From Clostridium kluyveri DSM 555 (lineage in GTDB: Bacteria; Bacillota; Clostridia; Clostridiales; Clostridiaceae), in contig NC_009706.1 of NCBI RefSeq assembly GCF_000016505.1, forward strand, positions 3,596,001 through 3,660,000: a stretch of 64,000 bases of DNA. Direction: 5' to 3'. The stretch's first letter is position 1. Each line of letters opens with the position of its first letter. Under the pieces are notes generated by a model that saw only the letters and a program-made list of their open reading frames with translations, was not told the DNA's origin and searched no databases. Below are positions 19,313 through 29,999 of this stretch, piece by piece. Position numbers and translations under genes: made by a program.

Positions 19313-21190
19313 TTAGCTTTTATATCCTCTAAAATAAGAAATTATGCTTTCTGCCGTACGCATATCTATAGAGGGGGTACTTATAAGCTCCTCCATACTT
19401 GCTTTTTTTATATTTTCTACACTTAAAAATCTCTTTAAAAGCTCTTTTCTTCTTTTAACCCCTACATTGGGTATATCCTCTAATACAGAATGAAGTACCC
19501 TCTTACTTCTAAGACTTCTATGATAAGTCACAGCAAATCTGTGAACTTCATCCTGTATTCGGGTAATGAGTTTAATTATATTAGAGTTCCTATTTAATGG
19601 CATTTCTTCGTTTCTATAAATAAGTCCTCTAGTTCTATGCTTGTCGTCCTTTACCATGCCACATACAGTTATATCTATGTTAAATTCTTTTAATACTTCA
19701 AGAGCTGCACTTACTTGAATTTTTCCTCCATCCATAAGAATCAAATCAGGAAAAAAGCTAAATTTTCCTGCACTAAACTCTAATTTTCTTTCTTTTATTC
19801 TCTTTATTTCTTCCATGCCATTTTGGAACCTTCTTCTTAGGATCTCTTTCATGCTTTCATAATCATTGGCTCCCTTTACCTCATTGATTTTGAATCTCCT
19901 ATAATCGTTATGCTTTGGCCTTCCATTTTCAAAGACCACCATGGTACCTACAGAATCTACCCCCTGAATATTAGATACATCATAGGCTTCTATCCTATGC
20001 GGTATATCATCCAGATTAAGTATTTCCATAAGTTCTTCCAGGGATGTTTCATACATTTTTTTATCTTGAATGAATTTCAATTTAAAGTTTTGTAAAGTGG
20101 TCCTGGCATTTTTTTCTACTAAATTTAAAATTGCCTTTTTATCACCTTTTTGGGGTATTTTAATATATACCTTAGAATCCTTTTTAATACTAAGCCAATC
20201 TTCCAATAATTGAACATCATAAATTTCCGGTACATATATGGTTTTTGCTATATATGCTGTACCTCCATAAAATTCCTTGATAAAGTTTGCTACTATTTCC
20301 CCCTTAGGAAGATCCTGTGTATCCTCTATAATGAAATGTTCCCTTCCTATTATTTTTCCCGTCCTTGAGAAAAACACTTGAATACAGCTATCTTTTTCAT
20401 CAGAGTGTATATTTATAAAATCTTCATCTTCAAAACCGCCAGTGGTTATTTTTTGTTTTTCAATAATCTTTTCTAATGCAAAAATCTTGTCTCTCAGTTC
20501 CGCTGCCTTCTCAAATTCCATATTTTCAGATAAAGTATCCATATCTTCTTTTAGTTTTCTAATTATATCTTTGTTCTTTCCTGATAAAAAATCCATAACT
20601 CCAGATATAATTTTCCCATATTCTTCTTTGCTGATATGGCCAGTACAAGGTGCCTTGCACAATCCTATATGATAATTTAGACAAGGCCTAACTTTTACAT
20701 TTCCTTTTTTTATGTTAAGCTTGCAGTCCCTTATAGGAAATATTTTCTTTATAACCTCCATGGTTTCATAAACTGCCCCCGTACTTATATAGGGTCCAAA
20801 ATATTTTGCCCCGTCTTTTATCTTATTTCTGGCACATATTATCCTTGGAAAATCTTCATTTAAAGTTATCTTTATAAGTGGATATATTTTATCATCTTTT
20901 AACAATATATTGTACCTAGGTCTGTATTTTTTTATTAAATTACACTCTAATACAAGAGCTTCCATCTCAGAATCTGTAACTATATACTCAAACTCTGAAA
21001 TATGTTTAACCATTGTTCTTACTTTTTCAGAATGATTTTTAGACTTCTGAAAATATTGTCTAACCCTATTTTTTAAAATCTTTGCCTTTCCTACATATAT
21101 TACTTCTCCTAAAGAATTTTTCATTAAATATACTCCAGGTTTATCCGGCAATATTTTTAACTGCTGCTCAAAATCAAACACTAAATTCAC
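19313..21190 (-). CDS. uvrC: Excinuclease ABC subunit C
   Basis: UvrC makes both incisions in nucleotide excision repair after UvrA and UvrB find the damage. The 625-residue protein has the GIY-YIG nuclease domain at about 15-95 (GVYLMKNSLGEVIYVGKAK), the UVR domain near 205-240 that contacts UvrB, an RNase H-like nuclease domain (IEAYDVSNIQG, LILMDGGKIQ), and tandem helix-hairpin-helix motifs at the C-terminus. uvrA and uvrB are on the same strand, further upstream. It starts 9 bases before the DUF457 gene ends. Confidence 0.96.
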   Translation of the reverse strand: MNLVFDFEQQLKILPDKPGVYLMKNSLGEVIYVGKAKILKNRVRQYFQKSKNHSEKVRTMVKHISEFEYIVTDSEMEALVLECNLIKKYRPRYNILLKDDKIYPLIKITLNEDFPRIICARNKIKDGAKYFGPYISTGAVYETMEVIKKIFPIRDCKLNIKKGNVKVRPCLNYHIGLCKAPCTGHISKEEYGKIISGVMDFLSGKNKDIIRKLKEDMDTLSENMEFEKAAELRDKIFALEKIIEKQKITTGGFEDEDFINIHSDEKDSCIQVFFSRTGKIIGREHFIIEDTQDLPKGEIVANFIKEFYGGTAYIAKTIYVPEIYDVQLLEDWLSIKKDSKVYIKIPQKGDKKAILNLVEKNARTTLQNFKLKFIQDKKMYETSLEELMEILNLDDIPHRIEAYDVSNIQGVDSVGTMVVFENGRPKHNDYRRFKINEVKGANDYESMKEILRRRFQNGMEEIKRIKERKLEFSAGKFSFFPDLILMDGGKIQVSAALEVLKEFNIDITVCGMVKDDKHRTRGLIYRNEEMPLNRNSNIIKLITRIQDEVHRFAVTYHRSLRSKRVLHSVLEDIPNVGVKRRKELLKRFLSVENIKKASMEELISTPSIDMRTAESIISYFRGYKS

Positions 21191-21198
21191 TCCTAAGA

Positions 21199-21804
21199 TT
21201 ATTTATATATAACTGGAAGTTTATATATAGTAAATAAAAGCCCGAATATCATTAAAAGTTCTTCTATAGTACAGCCAATTTTAGAATTAGTCTTGTAAGT
21301 TAAAGGCATCTTGACTTTTTTATTTTTAAAAGGATAAAATAATGGTACTCCTCTATCTGTAATCATATCACATAATAGGTGCATTCCATAACCTATAATA
21401 AAATAATATACTAAATAATGTAAATTATACATATTCCCTAAATATCCTATAATAAAGGAAAACATTATCATGCCCGTTAAACTATGAGTTAATCCATTTC
21501 TGTGAGTAGATAAAGCTATTATAAAAAATGATATGCCAACAGCCTTAATTACAGGTTCCCCTTTATATAAATAATCGTACCAAAGCAATATTGTTCCTAA
21601 ACAACTATAAAAAACAATTTTAGTAAGCTTATTTCTAAAAGGAAGTATATATTTATTTATTATACTTTTTGGATGATCTATATCTGGGAGTATGGATGCA
21701 AATATCACTACAAGTATACCAATATAGTTAAACTTTCCGGGAAGCATATCATAAGCAGATAAAAAAGTAACTACTCCAACACCTGCATGAGTTTTACCTT
21801 TCAT
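21199..21804 (-). CDS. YdjM-type membrane protein (DUF457, metal-dependent hydrolase-like)
   Basis: This 201-residue integral membrane protein begins MKGKTHAGVG and carries the family pattern of His and Asp residues near helix ends (ILPDIDHPKS, HRNGLTHSL, GYGMHLLCDMITDRG). The family is annotated as LexA-regulated or metal-dependent hydrolase in E. coli (YdjM), but the reaction is not established. It lies between pbpA and uvrC on the same strand, which is compatible with a DNA-damage link. Confidence 0.8.
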   Translation of the reverse strand: MKGKTHAGVGVVTFLSAYDMLPGKFNYIGILVVIFASILPDIDHPKSIINKYILPFRNKLTKIVFYSCLGTILLWYDYLYKGEPVIKAVGISFFIIALSTHRNGLTHSLTGMIMFSFIIGYLGNMYNLHYLVYYFIIGYGMHLLCDMITDRGVPLFYPFKNKKVKMPLTYKTNSKIGCTIEELLMIFGLLFTIYKLPVIYK

Positions 21805-21937
21805 ATTTTCTCCTTTAAAAACAATTATAATATCAAATTTCCATTTAACGACTTTTTAAATACCTATATTATAACATTAAATTTAGAGAAACTTTATCTT
21901 TTACTATGAAATTTCCCGATAAAAATTTAAATTTTAA

Positions 21938-23365
21938 CTATTTTCGAAGTGCAATCCTTATCACCTCTGATGCTATGAAAGCAGCTAGTTTTCCTCCTTG
22001 TCCTCCATTCTCTACAATTACCGCCACTGCTACCTGTGGATCCTCATAGGGTGCAAATCCTATAAACCAGGCATGGGGAGCGGAATTTCTCCCTTGTGAT
22101 TCATTATCTGCTGTTCCAGTCTTTCCTGCCACTTCCACACCTTCTACAGAAGCATTAGTTCCCGTTCCTGATTCTACTACAGATCTCATTAAATCCTTCA
22201 TTGTAGAAGCTACATCTGAAGAAATTATCTGACCTACTTGTTCCGGTTGTATATTCTTTACTTCTTCTCCCTGACTATTTGTCACATCACTTACCAGATG
22301 AGGTTTCATCAAGACTCCGCCATTCGCTATAACACTTGTAACCACTGCCATTTGAAGAGGACTTGCCAAATCGCTGCTCTGTCCTATGGCACTCTGGGCT
22401 ATACTTCCTTTTTCATAAGATTTTAATTCAGGAAATTTACTAGGTTCTACTGGTATACCATCTGCAGGAATTTCCTTATTAAAGAAAAATTTTTCTGCAG
22501 TTTGTTTTAATTTTTCATTCCCAAGTTCAAGACCTAGAGAGCCAAAATATACATTACTAGAATGAGTATAGGCATCTTTAAAATTAATACTCCCTAAAAC
22601 TTCTCCTTGAAAATTATGAAGAGTATAATCTCCTCCTATATATAACTCTCCGGTATCCTGAAAATATCTTCCCTGAATTCCACTTATATTCTCTAAGGCA
22701 CTTATGGCAGTTATGGTTTTAAAAGTAGATCCTGGTGGATAAAGTCCTGCTGTAGCCCTATTTATGAGAGGTCTATTTTCGTCTTTATTCAACTGCTCCC
22801 AAGTAGTTCCTAAATCATTTGGATCAAAAGATGGTTTTGATACCATAGCTATTACTTCTCCAGTTTTAGGATTTAGTGCTACTACAGCGCCCTTGTTGTC
22901 TCCCAATAAATCATAAGCTGCTTTCTGTGTCTCTAGATCCAAAGTTGTTTTTAAATTATTACCAACTTTTTTTTGAGTTTTTCCTTTATTCTCAATAAGG
23001 CTTTTTATACTATCCTTAATATTTGTAGACATTAATTCCTCATCATACTTTCTTTCAAGTCCTGTAATTCCATACTTGATGTCTACATAGCCTAGTGCAT
23101 GGGCAAACATTGCACCTCCGGTGTATTCTCTTTTTTGATTTTCTTGATCTATAGGTTCACTTTTAGTAAGAGCATTCCCATTCCTATCATATATAGTTCC
23201 TCTAAGCACTTCATTCCTCTTTATCCACAATCTTCTGTTATAAGCATTATTCACTATATTAGGTCCAATAGCCATCTCAAAATAAGTCATATAAGAAATG
23301 AGTGCTATGAAACATATTAAAAAAACCATCATTACCTTTTTTATATTATTCAATATGTCATTCAT
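21938..23365 (-). CDS. pbpA: Penicillin-binding protein, class B transpeptidase (PbpA-like)
   Basis: This enzyme cross-links peptidoglycan outside the membrane. The 475-residue protein has one N-terminal anchor helix (about 12-32), a short dimerisation region and a transpeptidase domain with all three motifs: STFK in PPGSTFKTI, SSN in THSSNVYFG and KTG in VAGKTGTAD. It is shorter than division PBPs and has no PASTA repeats. It starts 4 bases after the RodA-like gene, its expected glycosyltransferase partner, and the trio FHA-RodA-PbpA matches the cluster seen in actinobacteria and many clostridia. Confidence 0.93.
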   Translation of the reverse strand: MNDILNNIKKVMMVFLICFIALISYMTYFEMAIGPNIVNNAYNRRLWIKRNEVLRGTIYDRNGNALTKSEPIDQENQKREYTGGAMFAHALGYVDIKYGITGLERKYDEELMSTNIKDSIKSLIENKGKTQKKVGNNLKTTLDLETQKAAYDLLGDNKGAVVALNPKTGEVIAMVSKPSFDPNDLGTTWEQLNKDENRPLINRATAGLYPPGSTFKTITAISALENISGIQGRYFQDTGELYIGGDYTLHNFQGEVLGSINFKDAYTHSSNVYFGSLGLELGNEKLKQTAEKFFFNKEIPADGIPVEPSKFPELKSYEKGSIAQSAIGQSSDLASPLQMAVVTSVIANGGVLMKPHLVSDVTNSQGEEVKNIQPEQVGQIISSDVASTMKDLMRSVVESGTGTNASVEGVEVAGKTGTADNESQGRNSAPHAWFIGFAPYEDPQVAVAVIVENGGQGGKLAAFIASEVIRIALRK

Positions 23366-23369
23366 CTTA

Positions 23370-24584
23370 CTACCTACCTTCTTCCGATATCTTCTGTATT
23401 ATGCCTAAAGAAAAAAATGTTATAAGCATTGAACTACCTCCCCTACTCACCAGTGGAAGAGTTATACCTGTAAGAGGAATTGCATTCATAACTCCTCCCA
23501 CTATAACTAAAACCTGAGATGCTATCATTGCACTATAACCTACCGCAAGAAGTCTGGAAAACTCATCATTGCCATATACTGCAGCCCTCATGCACCTATA
23601 AAATAATAAAAAATACAATATTATTATAGAAAAACCTATTAATATTCCTAATTCCTCACAGAGCACCGCAAATATAAAATCCGTAGTATTAATAGGGACA
23701 TATTCTGGATGTCCAAGCCCTAAGCCTGTACCTGTAAGACCTCCAGAGGCTATAGAAAACATAGATTGTACAATTTGATAACTTTCATTGGTGGCATAGG
23801 GCCAGGGATCCTTCCATATCATAATTCTAGTTCTAACATGATTAAATAGCTTATAACTGAGGAAAGCTCCTCCAGATGAAAGTAAAAAACAAATTAGTAC
23901 ATACCTGAATTTAGAAGTAGCTATATAAAGCATGGTTACAGCTATTCCAAAAAATATAAGGGCAGAACCCAAATCCTTCTGAAGTACCATAAAAGCCAAA
24001 GATATCATTACTACTATACCTGGTACTATTAGATTTTTAAAATTTTTATAGTTTTTTAAATCTGATGCCAAATATGCCACTAAAAACAGTTTTGCAAATT
24101 CCGAAGGCTGAAATTGAATTCCCGCTAAACTCACCCAGTTTTTAGCACCATTTATTTCATTTCCTGTAGCACTACCCACAACTGTACCCATTCCCATAAA
24201 TATCAATGTGCATATTAAATATATGTATTTATACTTGCTAAATCTGCTGGTATCCGGCATTAAAACTACAATAAGTATAAAGCCTGTTACCCCGATTGCA
24301 AACCATATTATCTGTTTAATGGCAACTGTCATATCTATTCTATACAACATCACCATACCTATAACTGATAATATGCTTGAAAAAATAAATATGTATTTAT
24401 CTCCATCAGAAAAAAACTTTCTTATTACAAAATAAGAATATCCTATTAATAAGCAGACCACAACTGCCATTACCATGGCTCCTTTATCGAAAGGCTGCTT
24501 TATTATTGCTAAGTTCAAGAAACAGATAAAACATAACAAATATGTATATCTTAGTAGTTTCTTCTCGTCTCTAGTAGTATCCAA
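23370..24584 (-). CDS. SEDS-family glycosyltransferase (RodA/FtsW-like)
   Basis: This integral membrane protein, about 404 residues with roughly ten helices, polymerises glycan strands from lipid II together with a class B PBP. Conserved SEDS segments are GAKNWVSLAGIQFQPSEFAK, VLQKDLGSALIFFG and the C-terminal GITLPLVSRGGSS. The likely start is TTG 24584, spaced 8 bases from AGGTGG; a GTG at 24596 overlaps that site. It probably works with the downstream PbpA. Whether the pair acts in elongation, division or sporulation cannot be read here. Confidence 0.92.
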   Translation of the reverse strand: MDTTRDEKKLLRYTYLLCFICFLNLAIIKQPFDKGAMVMAVVVCLLIGYSYFVIRKFFSDGDKYIFIFSSILSVIGMVMLYRIDMTVAIKQIIWFAIGVTGFILIVVLMPDTSRFSKYKYIYLICTLIFMGMGTVVGSATGNEINGAKNWVSLAGIQFQPSEFAKLFLVAYLASDLKNYKNFKNLIVPGIVVMISLAFMVLQKDLGSALIFFGIAVTMLYIATSKFRYVLICFLLSSGGAFLSYKLFNHVRTRIMIWKDPWPYATNESYQIVQSMFSIASGGLTGTGLGLGHPEYVPINTTDFIFAVLCEELGILIGFSIIILYFLLFYRCMRAAVYGNDEFSRLLAVGYSAMIASQVLVIVGGVMNAIPLTGITLPLVSRGGSSMLITFFSLGIIQKISEEGR

Positions 24585-24643
24585 TATATCCACCACCTAT
24601 AAATATTATAGTAAAATTTCTATTTCAACAGTGTTTAATCAAA

Positions 24644-25084
24644 CTATCCTATAACTTTAAAAGCTGTATTTCCAATTTTAATTTCATCACCAGGAGCTAG
24701 ATAATGCTTTCCTCTTAATTTTTTGCCATTCAAAAGAGTTCCATTGGTACTTCCAAGATCTTCTAATACGCAATCTTTCGCATTTTTTATATAAATTCTG
24801 GCATGGTGACCTGATGTATACGGATCTTCCAATATAAGCTGATTATCATTTTTCCTTCCTATAGTCACTTCTCTTCTTACAGGAATTACAGCACCTCTTC
24901 TAAGATTTGAGTTTTTACCTGGATTAACTACTTCAAGTCCAAAGGATTTTCTAACTAGTTTTCTATTTCTCTTACCTCCATTTTTTATATCTTTATACAT
25001 TATTCTTAATGCCCAAAATATTATAATATAAACTATACCTATAATCACGATTTTAAAAATCATACTTAATTTACTTAGATCCAT
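24644..25084 (-). CDS. FHA-domain membrane-anchored protein
   Basis: This 146-residue protein has one N-terminal membrane helix (about 7-27), a basic linker and an FHA domain (about 65-146) that normally binds phosphothreonine. The key pattern is intact: TIGRKNDNQLIL, TSGHHARI and LGSTNGTLLNG. It heads the FHA-RodA-PbpA trio, so it should recruit a phosphorylated partner to the wall machinery. No Ser/Thr kinase is encoded nearby, unlike in Mycobacterium, so the kinase must act from elsewhere. ATG 25084 follows AAGGGAGG. Confidence 0.92.
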   Translation of the reverse strand: MDLSKLSMIFKIVIIGIVYIIIFWALRIMYKDIKNGGKRNRKLVRKSFGLEVVNPGKNSNLRRGAVIPVRREVTIGRKNDNQLILEDPYTSGHHARIYIKNAKDCVLEDLGSTNGTLLNGKKLRGKHYLAPGDEIKIGNTAFKVIG

Positions 25085-25109
25085 TTAAAAATATCCTCCC
25101 TTAACACCT

Positions 25110-25148
25110 GTAAAGACTAGCATCATCAGTACAGCAGCTAGTCTTTAC
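25110..25148. repeat. 12-bp inverted repeat between uvrA and the FHA gene
   Basis: GTAAAGACTAGC (25110-25121) and GCTAGTCTTTAC (25137-25148) form a perfect 12-bp stem with a 15-base loop. It begins 5 bases beyond the uvrA stop. No T-run follows on the minus strand, so it is not a classic terminator. It may be a weak terminator, an RNA processing site or a stability element. Confidence 0.6.
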
Positions 25149-25153
25149 GTAAA

Positions 25154-27976
25154 TTATAACATCTTTTTTAGATATTGTCCTGTATAGGAGTCTTTATTTT
25201 CAGCTACCTGCTGCGGGGTACCTGTACAGAGAATAGTTCCACCCTTATCTCCTCCTTCAGGTCCAAGATCAATGATGTAATCTGCACACTTTATAACATC
25301 TAAATTATGCTCTATGACAACTACTGTATTTCCTGCATTTACAATTCTCTGAAGTATATTTATAAGTTTACTTACATCATCTATATGAAGTCCTGTAGTA
25401 GGTTCATCCAATATATATATGGTTTTTCCCGTACTTCTCTTAGATAGTTCATAAGCTAATTTAATTCTCTGAGCTTCCCCTCCAGATAACTGTGTTGATG
25501 GTTGACCTAATTTAATGTATCCAAGCCCTACATCCATTAAAGTCTGTAATTTATTTTTTATTCTCGGTATATTTTCAAAAAACTTCAGCGATTCTTCTAC
25601 AGTCATATTAAGTATCTGATCGATATTTTTATCCTTATATTTAACTTCTAGTGTTTCTCTATTATATCTTTTACCTTTACATACTTCACAGGGAACATAT
25701 ACATCTGACAAAAACTGCATTTCTATTTTTATTATTCCATCGCCACTGCAAGCTTCACATCTTCCCCCTTTTACATTAAAACTAAATCGCCCTGGTTTAT
25801 ATCCTCTCATTTTAGCCTCATTAGTATTCGAAAACACCTGTCTTATTATATCAAATACCCCTGTATAAGTTGCAGGATTTGACCTTGGAGTTCTTCCTAT
25901 GGGACTTTGATCTATATTTATTACCTTATCTATATTTTCCATCCCTAAAATATCTTCATGCTTTCCAGGATTATGCCTTGAATTGTTTAATTTTTTATGT
26001 AGTGCCTTATATAATACTTCATTTACTAAAGTACTCTTTCCAGAACCAGATACTCCAGTAACACAATTAAATACCCCAAGCGGAAATTCCACACTTACAT
26101 TTTTCAAATTATTTTCTCTGGCTCCTATTACCTTTATAAATTTACCATTTCCTTCTCTCCTGTACTCTGGTGCCTCTATTTTTTTCTTACCGCTTAAGTA
26201 CTGACCTGTTATAGAAGCATCACATTCTATAATATCTAAAACACTTCCACAAGCAACAACTTCCCCTCCATGTTCCCCTGCTCCTGGTCCTATATCTACT
26301 ATGAAATCCGATTCTCTTATAGTATCTTCATCATGTTCTACAACTATAACTGTATTTCCAAGGTCTCTTAAATGTTTCAAAGTGGAAATTAGTCTGTCAT
26401 TATCTCTCTGATGAAGTCCTATACTTGGCTCATCTAGTATATAGAGCACTCCTACCAAACTAGATCCTATTTGTGTAGCAAGTCTTATTCTCTGAGCTTC
26501 TCCACCTGATAAAGTTCCTGCTGTTCTAGATAAAGTTAAATAATCCAGTCCCACATCTATTAAAAATTCCAGCCTAGAATTTATTTCTTTCAATATCTGC
26601 TCACTTATAATAGTATCTTTCTCAGATAATTTTATTTCTTTAAAAAATCTTAACTCATCTTTTATAGACATACTGCATAATTCAAAGATATTCTTTTCTC
26701 CTACTGTAATTGCAAGGACTTCAGGTTTCAGCCTTGCTCCTTTACATTTGGGACATGGATTATGGCTCATATAATTTTCTATTTCTCTTTTTATATAATC
26801 TGAATTTGTTTCCATATACCTTCTCTTTAAATTATTTACTATTCCTTCAAAAGAATGATTAAACTCTACCACTCTGTTTTCTTTCTTATATTTGACTCTT
26901 ATCTTCTCTCCCTTTAACCCATGAAGTAATATATCTAAAATATTAGAATCCAATTTTTCCACAGGAGTATCTAACTTAAAATTATATTTACCAGATAAAG
27001 CTTTCAATATACTAAAAGTCCAGGAGTCTTCTTTTAGACTTCCTTCTCCCCAGCACATTACGGCTCCCTCTAATATACTCTTCTTCCTATTAGGTATTAT
27101 GAGATTATCATCTATTTCAAGTAATGTGCCAAGTCCATCACAGGTATCACACTTGCCAAAAGGAGCATTGAAGGAAAAAGTTCTTGGAGTAATTTCTCCC
27201 AGGCTTATTCCACAATCTGGGCATGCAAATTTATCACTAAATAAAATATCTTCCCCTGCAATGATATTTATAATAACTGTTCCCTCCGACAGTTTCAGTG
27301 CCATCTCTATAGAATCTGCCAGTCTGCTTCTTATTTCTTCTTTTATTACAATCCTATCTACTATTACTTCAATAACATGCTTTTTGTTTTTTTCAAGCTT
27401 TACTTCTTCATCTTGAAGGTCTACTATATTTCCATCAATTCTGGCCCTTACAAATCCACTTCTAATTATGTTCTCCAGAATTTTTACATGCTCTCCTTTA
27501 CGCCCTCTTACCATAGGAGAAAGAACTTGTATCTTAGTTCCCACGTCCATAGCCATAACCCTGTCTACCATTTGATCTATGGTCTGCTGTGTTATTTTCC
27601 TACCGCATTTGGGGCAGTGTGGCACTCCTATACGAGCATACAATAATCTTAAATAATCATATATTTCAGTAACGGTTCCTACAGTAGAACGAGGATTTCT
27701 ACTGGTTGTCTTCTGATCTATAGATATGGCTGGTGACAATCCTTGTATATATTCAACTTCTGGTTTATTCATTTGTCCTAAAAATTGCCTCGCATATGCA
27801 GATAAAGATTCCACATATCTTCTCTGCCCTTCTGCATATAATGTATCAAAAGCTAAAGAAGACTTTCCCGAACCTGAAAGTCCAGTGAACACTATGAATT
27901 TATCTCTAGGTAATGTCAAATCTACATTTTTTAAATTGTGAACTTTAGCACCTTTTATCACTATGCTATTTTTCAT
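25154..27976 (-). CDS. uvrA: Excinuclease ABC subunit A
   Basis: UvrA is the damage-recognition ATPase of nucleotide excision repair. At 940 residues it has two ABC modules with Walker A loops [13 protein letters not shown] near 31-43 and [13 protein letters not shown] in the second half, two LSGGEAQRI signatures, and zinc-finger CxxC pairs ([15 protein letters not shown] with CEVCKGKR). It follows uvrB by 25 bases, the standard uvrBA order. Confidence 0.98.
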   Translation of the reverse strand: MKNSIVIKGAKVHNLKNVDLTLPRDKFIVFTGLSGSGKSSLAFDTLYAEGQRRYVESLSAYARQFLGQMNKPEVEYIQGLSPAISIDQKTTSRNPRSTVGTVTEIYDYLRLLYARIGVPHCPKCGRKITQQTIDQMVDRVMAMDVGTKIQVLSPMVRGRKGEHVKILENIIRSGFVRARIDGNIVDLQDEEVKLEKNKKHVIEVIVDRIVIKEEIRSRLADSIEMALKLSEGTVIINIIAGEDILFSDKFACPDCGISLGEITPRTFSFNAPFGKCDTCDGLGTLLEIDDNLIIPNRKKSILEGAVMCWGEGSLKEDSWTFSILKALSGKYNFKLDTPVEKLDSNILDILLHGLKGEKIRVKYKKENRVVEFNHSFEGIVNNLKRRYMETNSDYIKREIENYMSHNPCPKCKGARLKPEVLAITVGEKNIFELCSMSIKDELRFFKEIKLSEKDTIISEQILKEINSRLEFLIDVGLDYLTLSRTAGTLSGGEAQRIRLATQIGSSLVGVLYILDEPSIGLHQRDNDRLISTLKHLRDLGNTVIVVEHDEDTIRESDFIVDIGPGAGEHGGEVVACGSVLDIIECDASITGQYLSGKKKIEAPEYRREGNGKFIKVIGARENNLKNVSVEFPLGVFNCVTGVSGSGKSTLVNEVLYKALHKKLNNSRHNPGKHEDILGMENIDKVINIDQSPIGRTPRSNPATYTGVFDIIRQVFSNTNEAKMRGYKPGRFSFNVKGGRCEACSGDGIIKIEMQFLSDVYVPCEVCKGKRYNRETLEVKYKDKNIDQILNMTVEESLKFFENIPRIKNKLQTLMDVGLGYIKLGQPSTQLSGGEAQRIKLAYELSKRSTGKTIYILDEPTTGLHIDDVSKLINILQRIVNAGNTVVVIEHNLDVIKCADYIIDLGPEGGDKGGTILCTGTPQQVAENKDSYTGQYLKKML

Positions 27977-28001
27977 TAATTTTACTCCTTAGATAATTTA
28001 G

Positions 28002-29996
28002 TTATTTATAGATATTTTGTTTTTTCTGTTTTTTTAACTTTGCAATCTTATCTCTTAATTTAGCTGCTTCCTCAAACCTCAATTCCTTAGCCGCTGCAGC
28101 CATTTGCTTTTCATACTCTTTAATAAGTTCCTCCACTTTTTTATGGTCTGCCTTTACAGCTTCTTCTAAAGTATTATATGTCTCTTCTTCTTCTAAAATC
28201 ATAGTAGACTCTATTATTTCTCTAATGGCCTTATTAATAGTTCTAGGCTTTATGCCGTTCTTTTTATTATACTCTATTTGTATCTGTCTTCTTCTTTTAG
28301 TTTCACTTATAGCTTTATCCATAGAATTTGTAATGGTATCTGCATACATTATAACCTTACTTTCAGAATTTCTCGCTGCTCTTCCTATGGTCTGTATAAG
28401 AGATTTCTCTGACCTTAAAAATCCTTCCTTATCCGCATCTAAAATTGCAACTAGTGCAACTTCCGGTATATCAAGTCCTTCCCGCAGTAAGTTAATTCCT
28501 ACTAATACATCAAATTCTCCTTTTCTCAAATCCCTTATTATTTTCATTCTATCTATAGTAGTTATACTGGAATGGAGATATCTGGTCTTTACATCCATAT
28601 CTTTAAAATACTCTGTTAAATCTTCTGCCATTTTCTTAGTAAGAGTAGTAACAAGCACTCTATATCCTCTATGTATAGTTTCTTGTATATTATTATAGAG
28701 ATCATCAATTTGACCTTTAATGGGTTTTACTAAAATTTCAGGATCCAATAATCCTGTAGGTCTTAATATTTGTTCCGCTATATTTTCAGAATTGTTCAAT
28801 TCATATTCTGCAGGAGTTGCACTTACAAACACTACTTGATTTAATTTTTTCTCAAATTCCTGAAATTTTAAAGGCCTATTGTCAAAAGCAGAAGGCAATC
28901 TAAAACCATACTCTACTAAAGATTCCTTTCTAGACCTATCTCCTGCATACATAGCTTTTACTTGAGGAAGGGTAACATGACTTTCATCTATGAATAATAG
29001 AAAATCTTTTGGGAAATAGTCTATGAGAGTTTGAGGAGGACTTCCTTTTGATCTTCCATCTAATATTCTGGAATAATTCTCAATACCACTGCAATAGCCT
29101 ATTTCCCTCATCATCTCTATATCAAAATTAGTTCTCTGTTTTAACCTCTGGGCTTCCAGTAATTTATCTTCAGCTATAAGTTTTTTAAGTGTTTCCTCTA
29201 ATTCTGCCTCTATTTTTCCTATGGATATCTCCAATTTTTCTCGTGAAGTGGCAAAGTGGGATGCAGGGAATATGGAAACATGTTTTCTTATTCCAAGGGT
29301 TGATCCTGTTAACACATCAAATTCCCGTATTTTATCAATTTCGTCTCCAAAGAACTCTACACGTATACCACGTTCTGCAGAAGAAGCAGGAAATATATCT
29401 ACAGTATCTCCTTTTACCCTGAAAGTACCTCTTATAAAGTTTAAATCATTTCTCTCATATTGTATCTCTACTAATTTTTTAAGTACTTCATCTCTATTCT
29501 TTATCATTCCCTGTCTTAAAGATAAAGTCAATTTTTTATACTCCTCTGGATTTCCTAACCCGTAGATACAGGATACAGAGGCAACTACTATTACATCCCT
29601 TCTTTCCAGCAGTGCAGAAGTAGCAGAATGCCTTAATTTGTCAATTTCATCATTTATAGATGCATCTTTTTCTATATAAGTATCTGTTTGAGCTATATAT
29701 GCTTCTGGTTGATAGTAATCATAATAAGATACAAAATACTCCACACAATTCTCTGGAAAAAACTCTTTAAATTCTGAACAAAGCTGTGCCGCCAGAGTTT
29801 TATTATGAGCAAGTACCAGTGTGGGTTTTTGCACTTTTTCTATTATATTTGCCATAGTAAATGTTTTGCCAGAGCCAGTAACTCCAAGCAATGTTTGAAA
29901 TTTATCTCCTTTAAAAATACGGCTGGATATACTTTCTATGGCCTGTGGTTGATCTCCCGTAGGGCTAAATTGAGAATGCACTTTAAATTTTCCCAT
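28002..29996 (-). CDS. uvrB: Excinuclease ABC subunit B
   Basis: UvrB is the helicase-like core of nucleotide excision repair; it verifies damage and loads UvrC. The 664-residue protein shows [13 protein letters not shown] (Walker A), the damage-probing hairpin region with [21 protein letters not shown], helicase motif QTIGRAARN, and a C-terminal UVR domain (about 620-660) for UvrC contact. It follows the MinJ-like gene by 3 bases and precedes uvrA, all on the minus strand. Confidence 0.98.
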   Translation of the reverse strand: MGKFKVHSQFSPTGDQPQAIESISSRIFKGDKFQTLLGVTGSGKTFTMANIIEKVQKPTLVLAHNKTLAAQLCSEFKEFFPENCVEYFVSYYDYYQPEAYIAQTDTYIEKDASINDEIDKLRHSATSALLERRDVIVVASVSCIYGLGNPEEYKKLTLSLRQGMIKNRDEVLKKLVEIQYERNDLNFIRGTFRVKGDTVDIFPASSAERGIRVEFFGDEIDKIREFDVLTGSTLGIRKHVSIFPASHFATSREKLEISIGKIEAELEETLKKLIAEDKLLEAQRLKQRTNFDIEMMREIGYCSGIENYSRILDGRSKGSPPQTLIDYFPKDFLLFIDESHVTLPQVKAMYAGDRSRKESLVEYGFRLPSAFDNRPLKFQEFEKKLNQVVFVSATPAEYELNNSENIAEQILRPTGLLDPEILVKPIKGQIDDLYNNIQETIHRGYRVLVTTLTKKMAEDLTEYFKDMDVKTRYLHSSITTIDRMKIIRDLRKGEFDVLVGINLLREGLDIPEVALVAILDADKEGFLRSEKSLIQTIGRAARNSESKVIMYADTITNSMDKAISETKRRRQIQIEYNKKNGIKPRTINKAIREIIESTMILEEEETYNTLEEAVKADHKKVEELIKEYEKQMAAAAKELRFEEAAKLRDKIAKLKKQKKQNIYK

Positions 29997-29999
29997 TTA

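Noticed and set aside
28225-28698. Long plus-strand hydrophobic frame inside uvrB
   Set aside because: It is antisense to the conserved uvrB helicase region; hydrophobicity arises from the reverse strand of charged codons.
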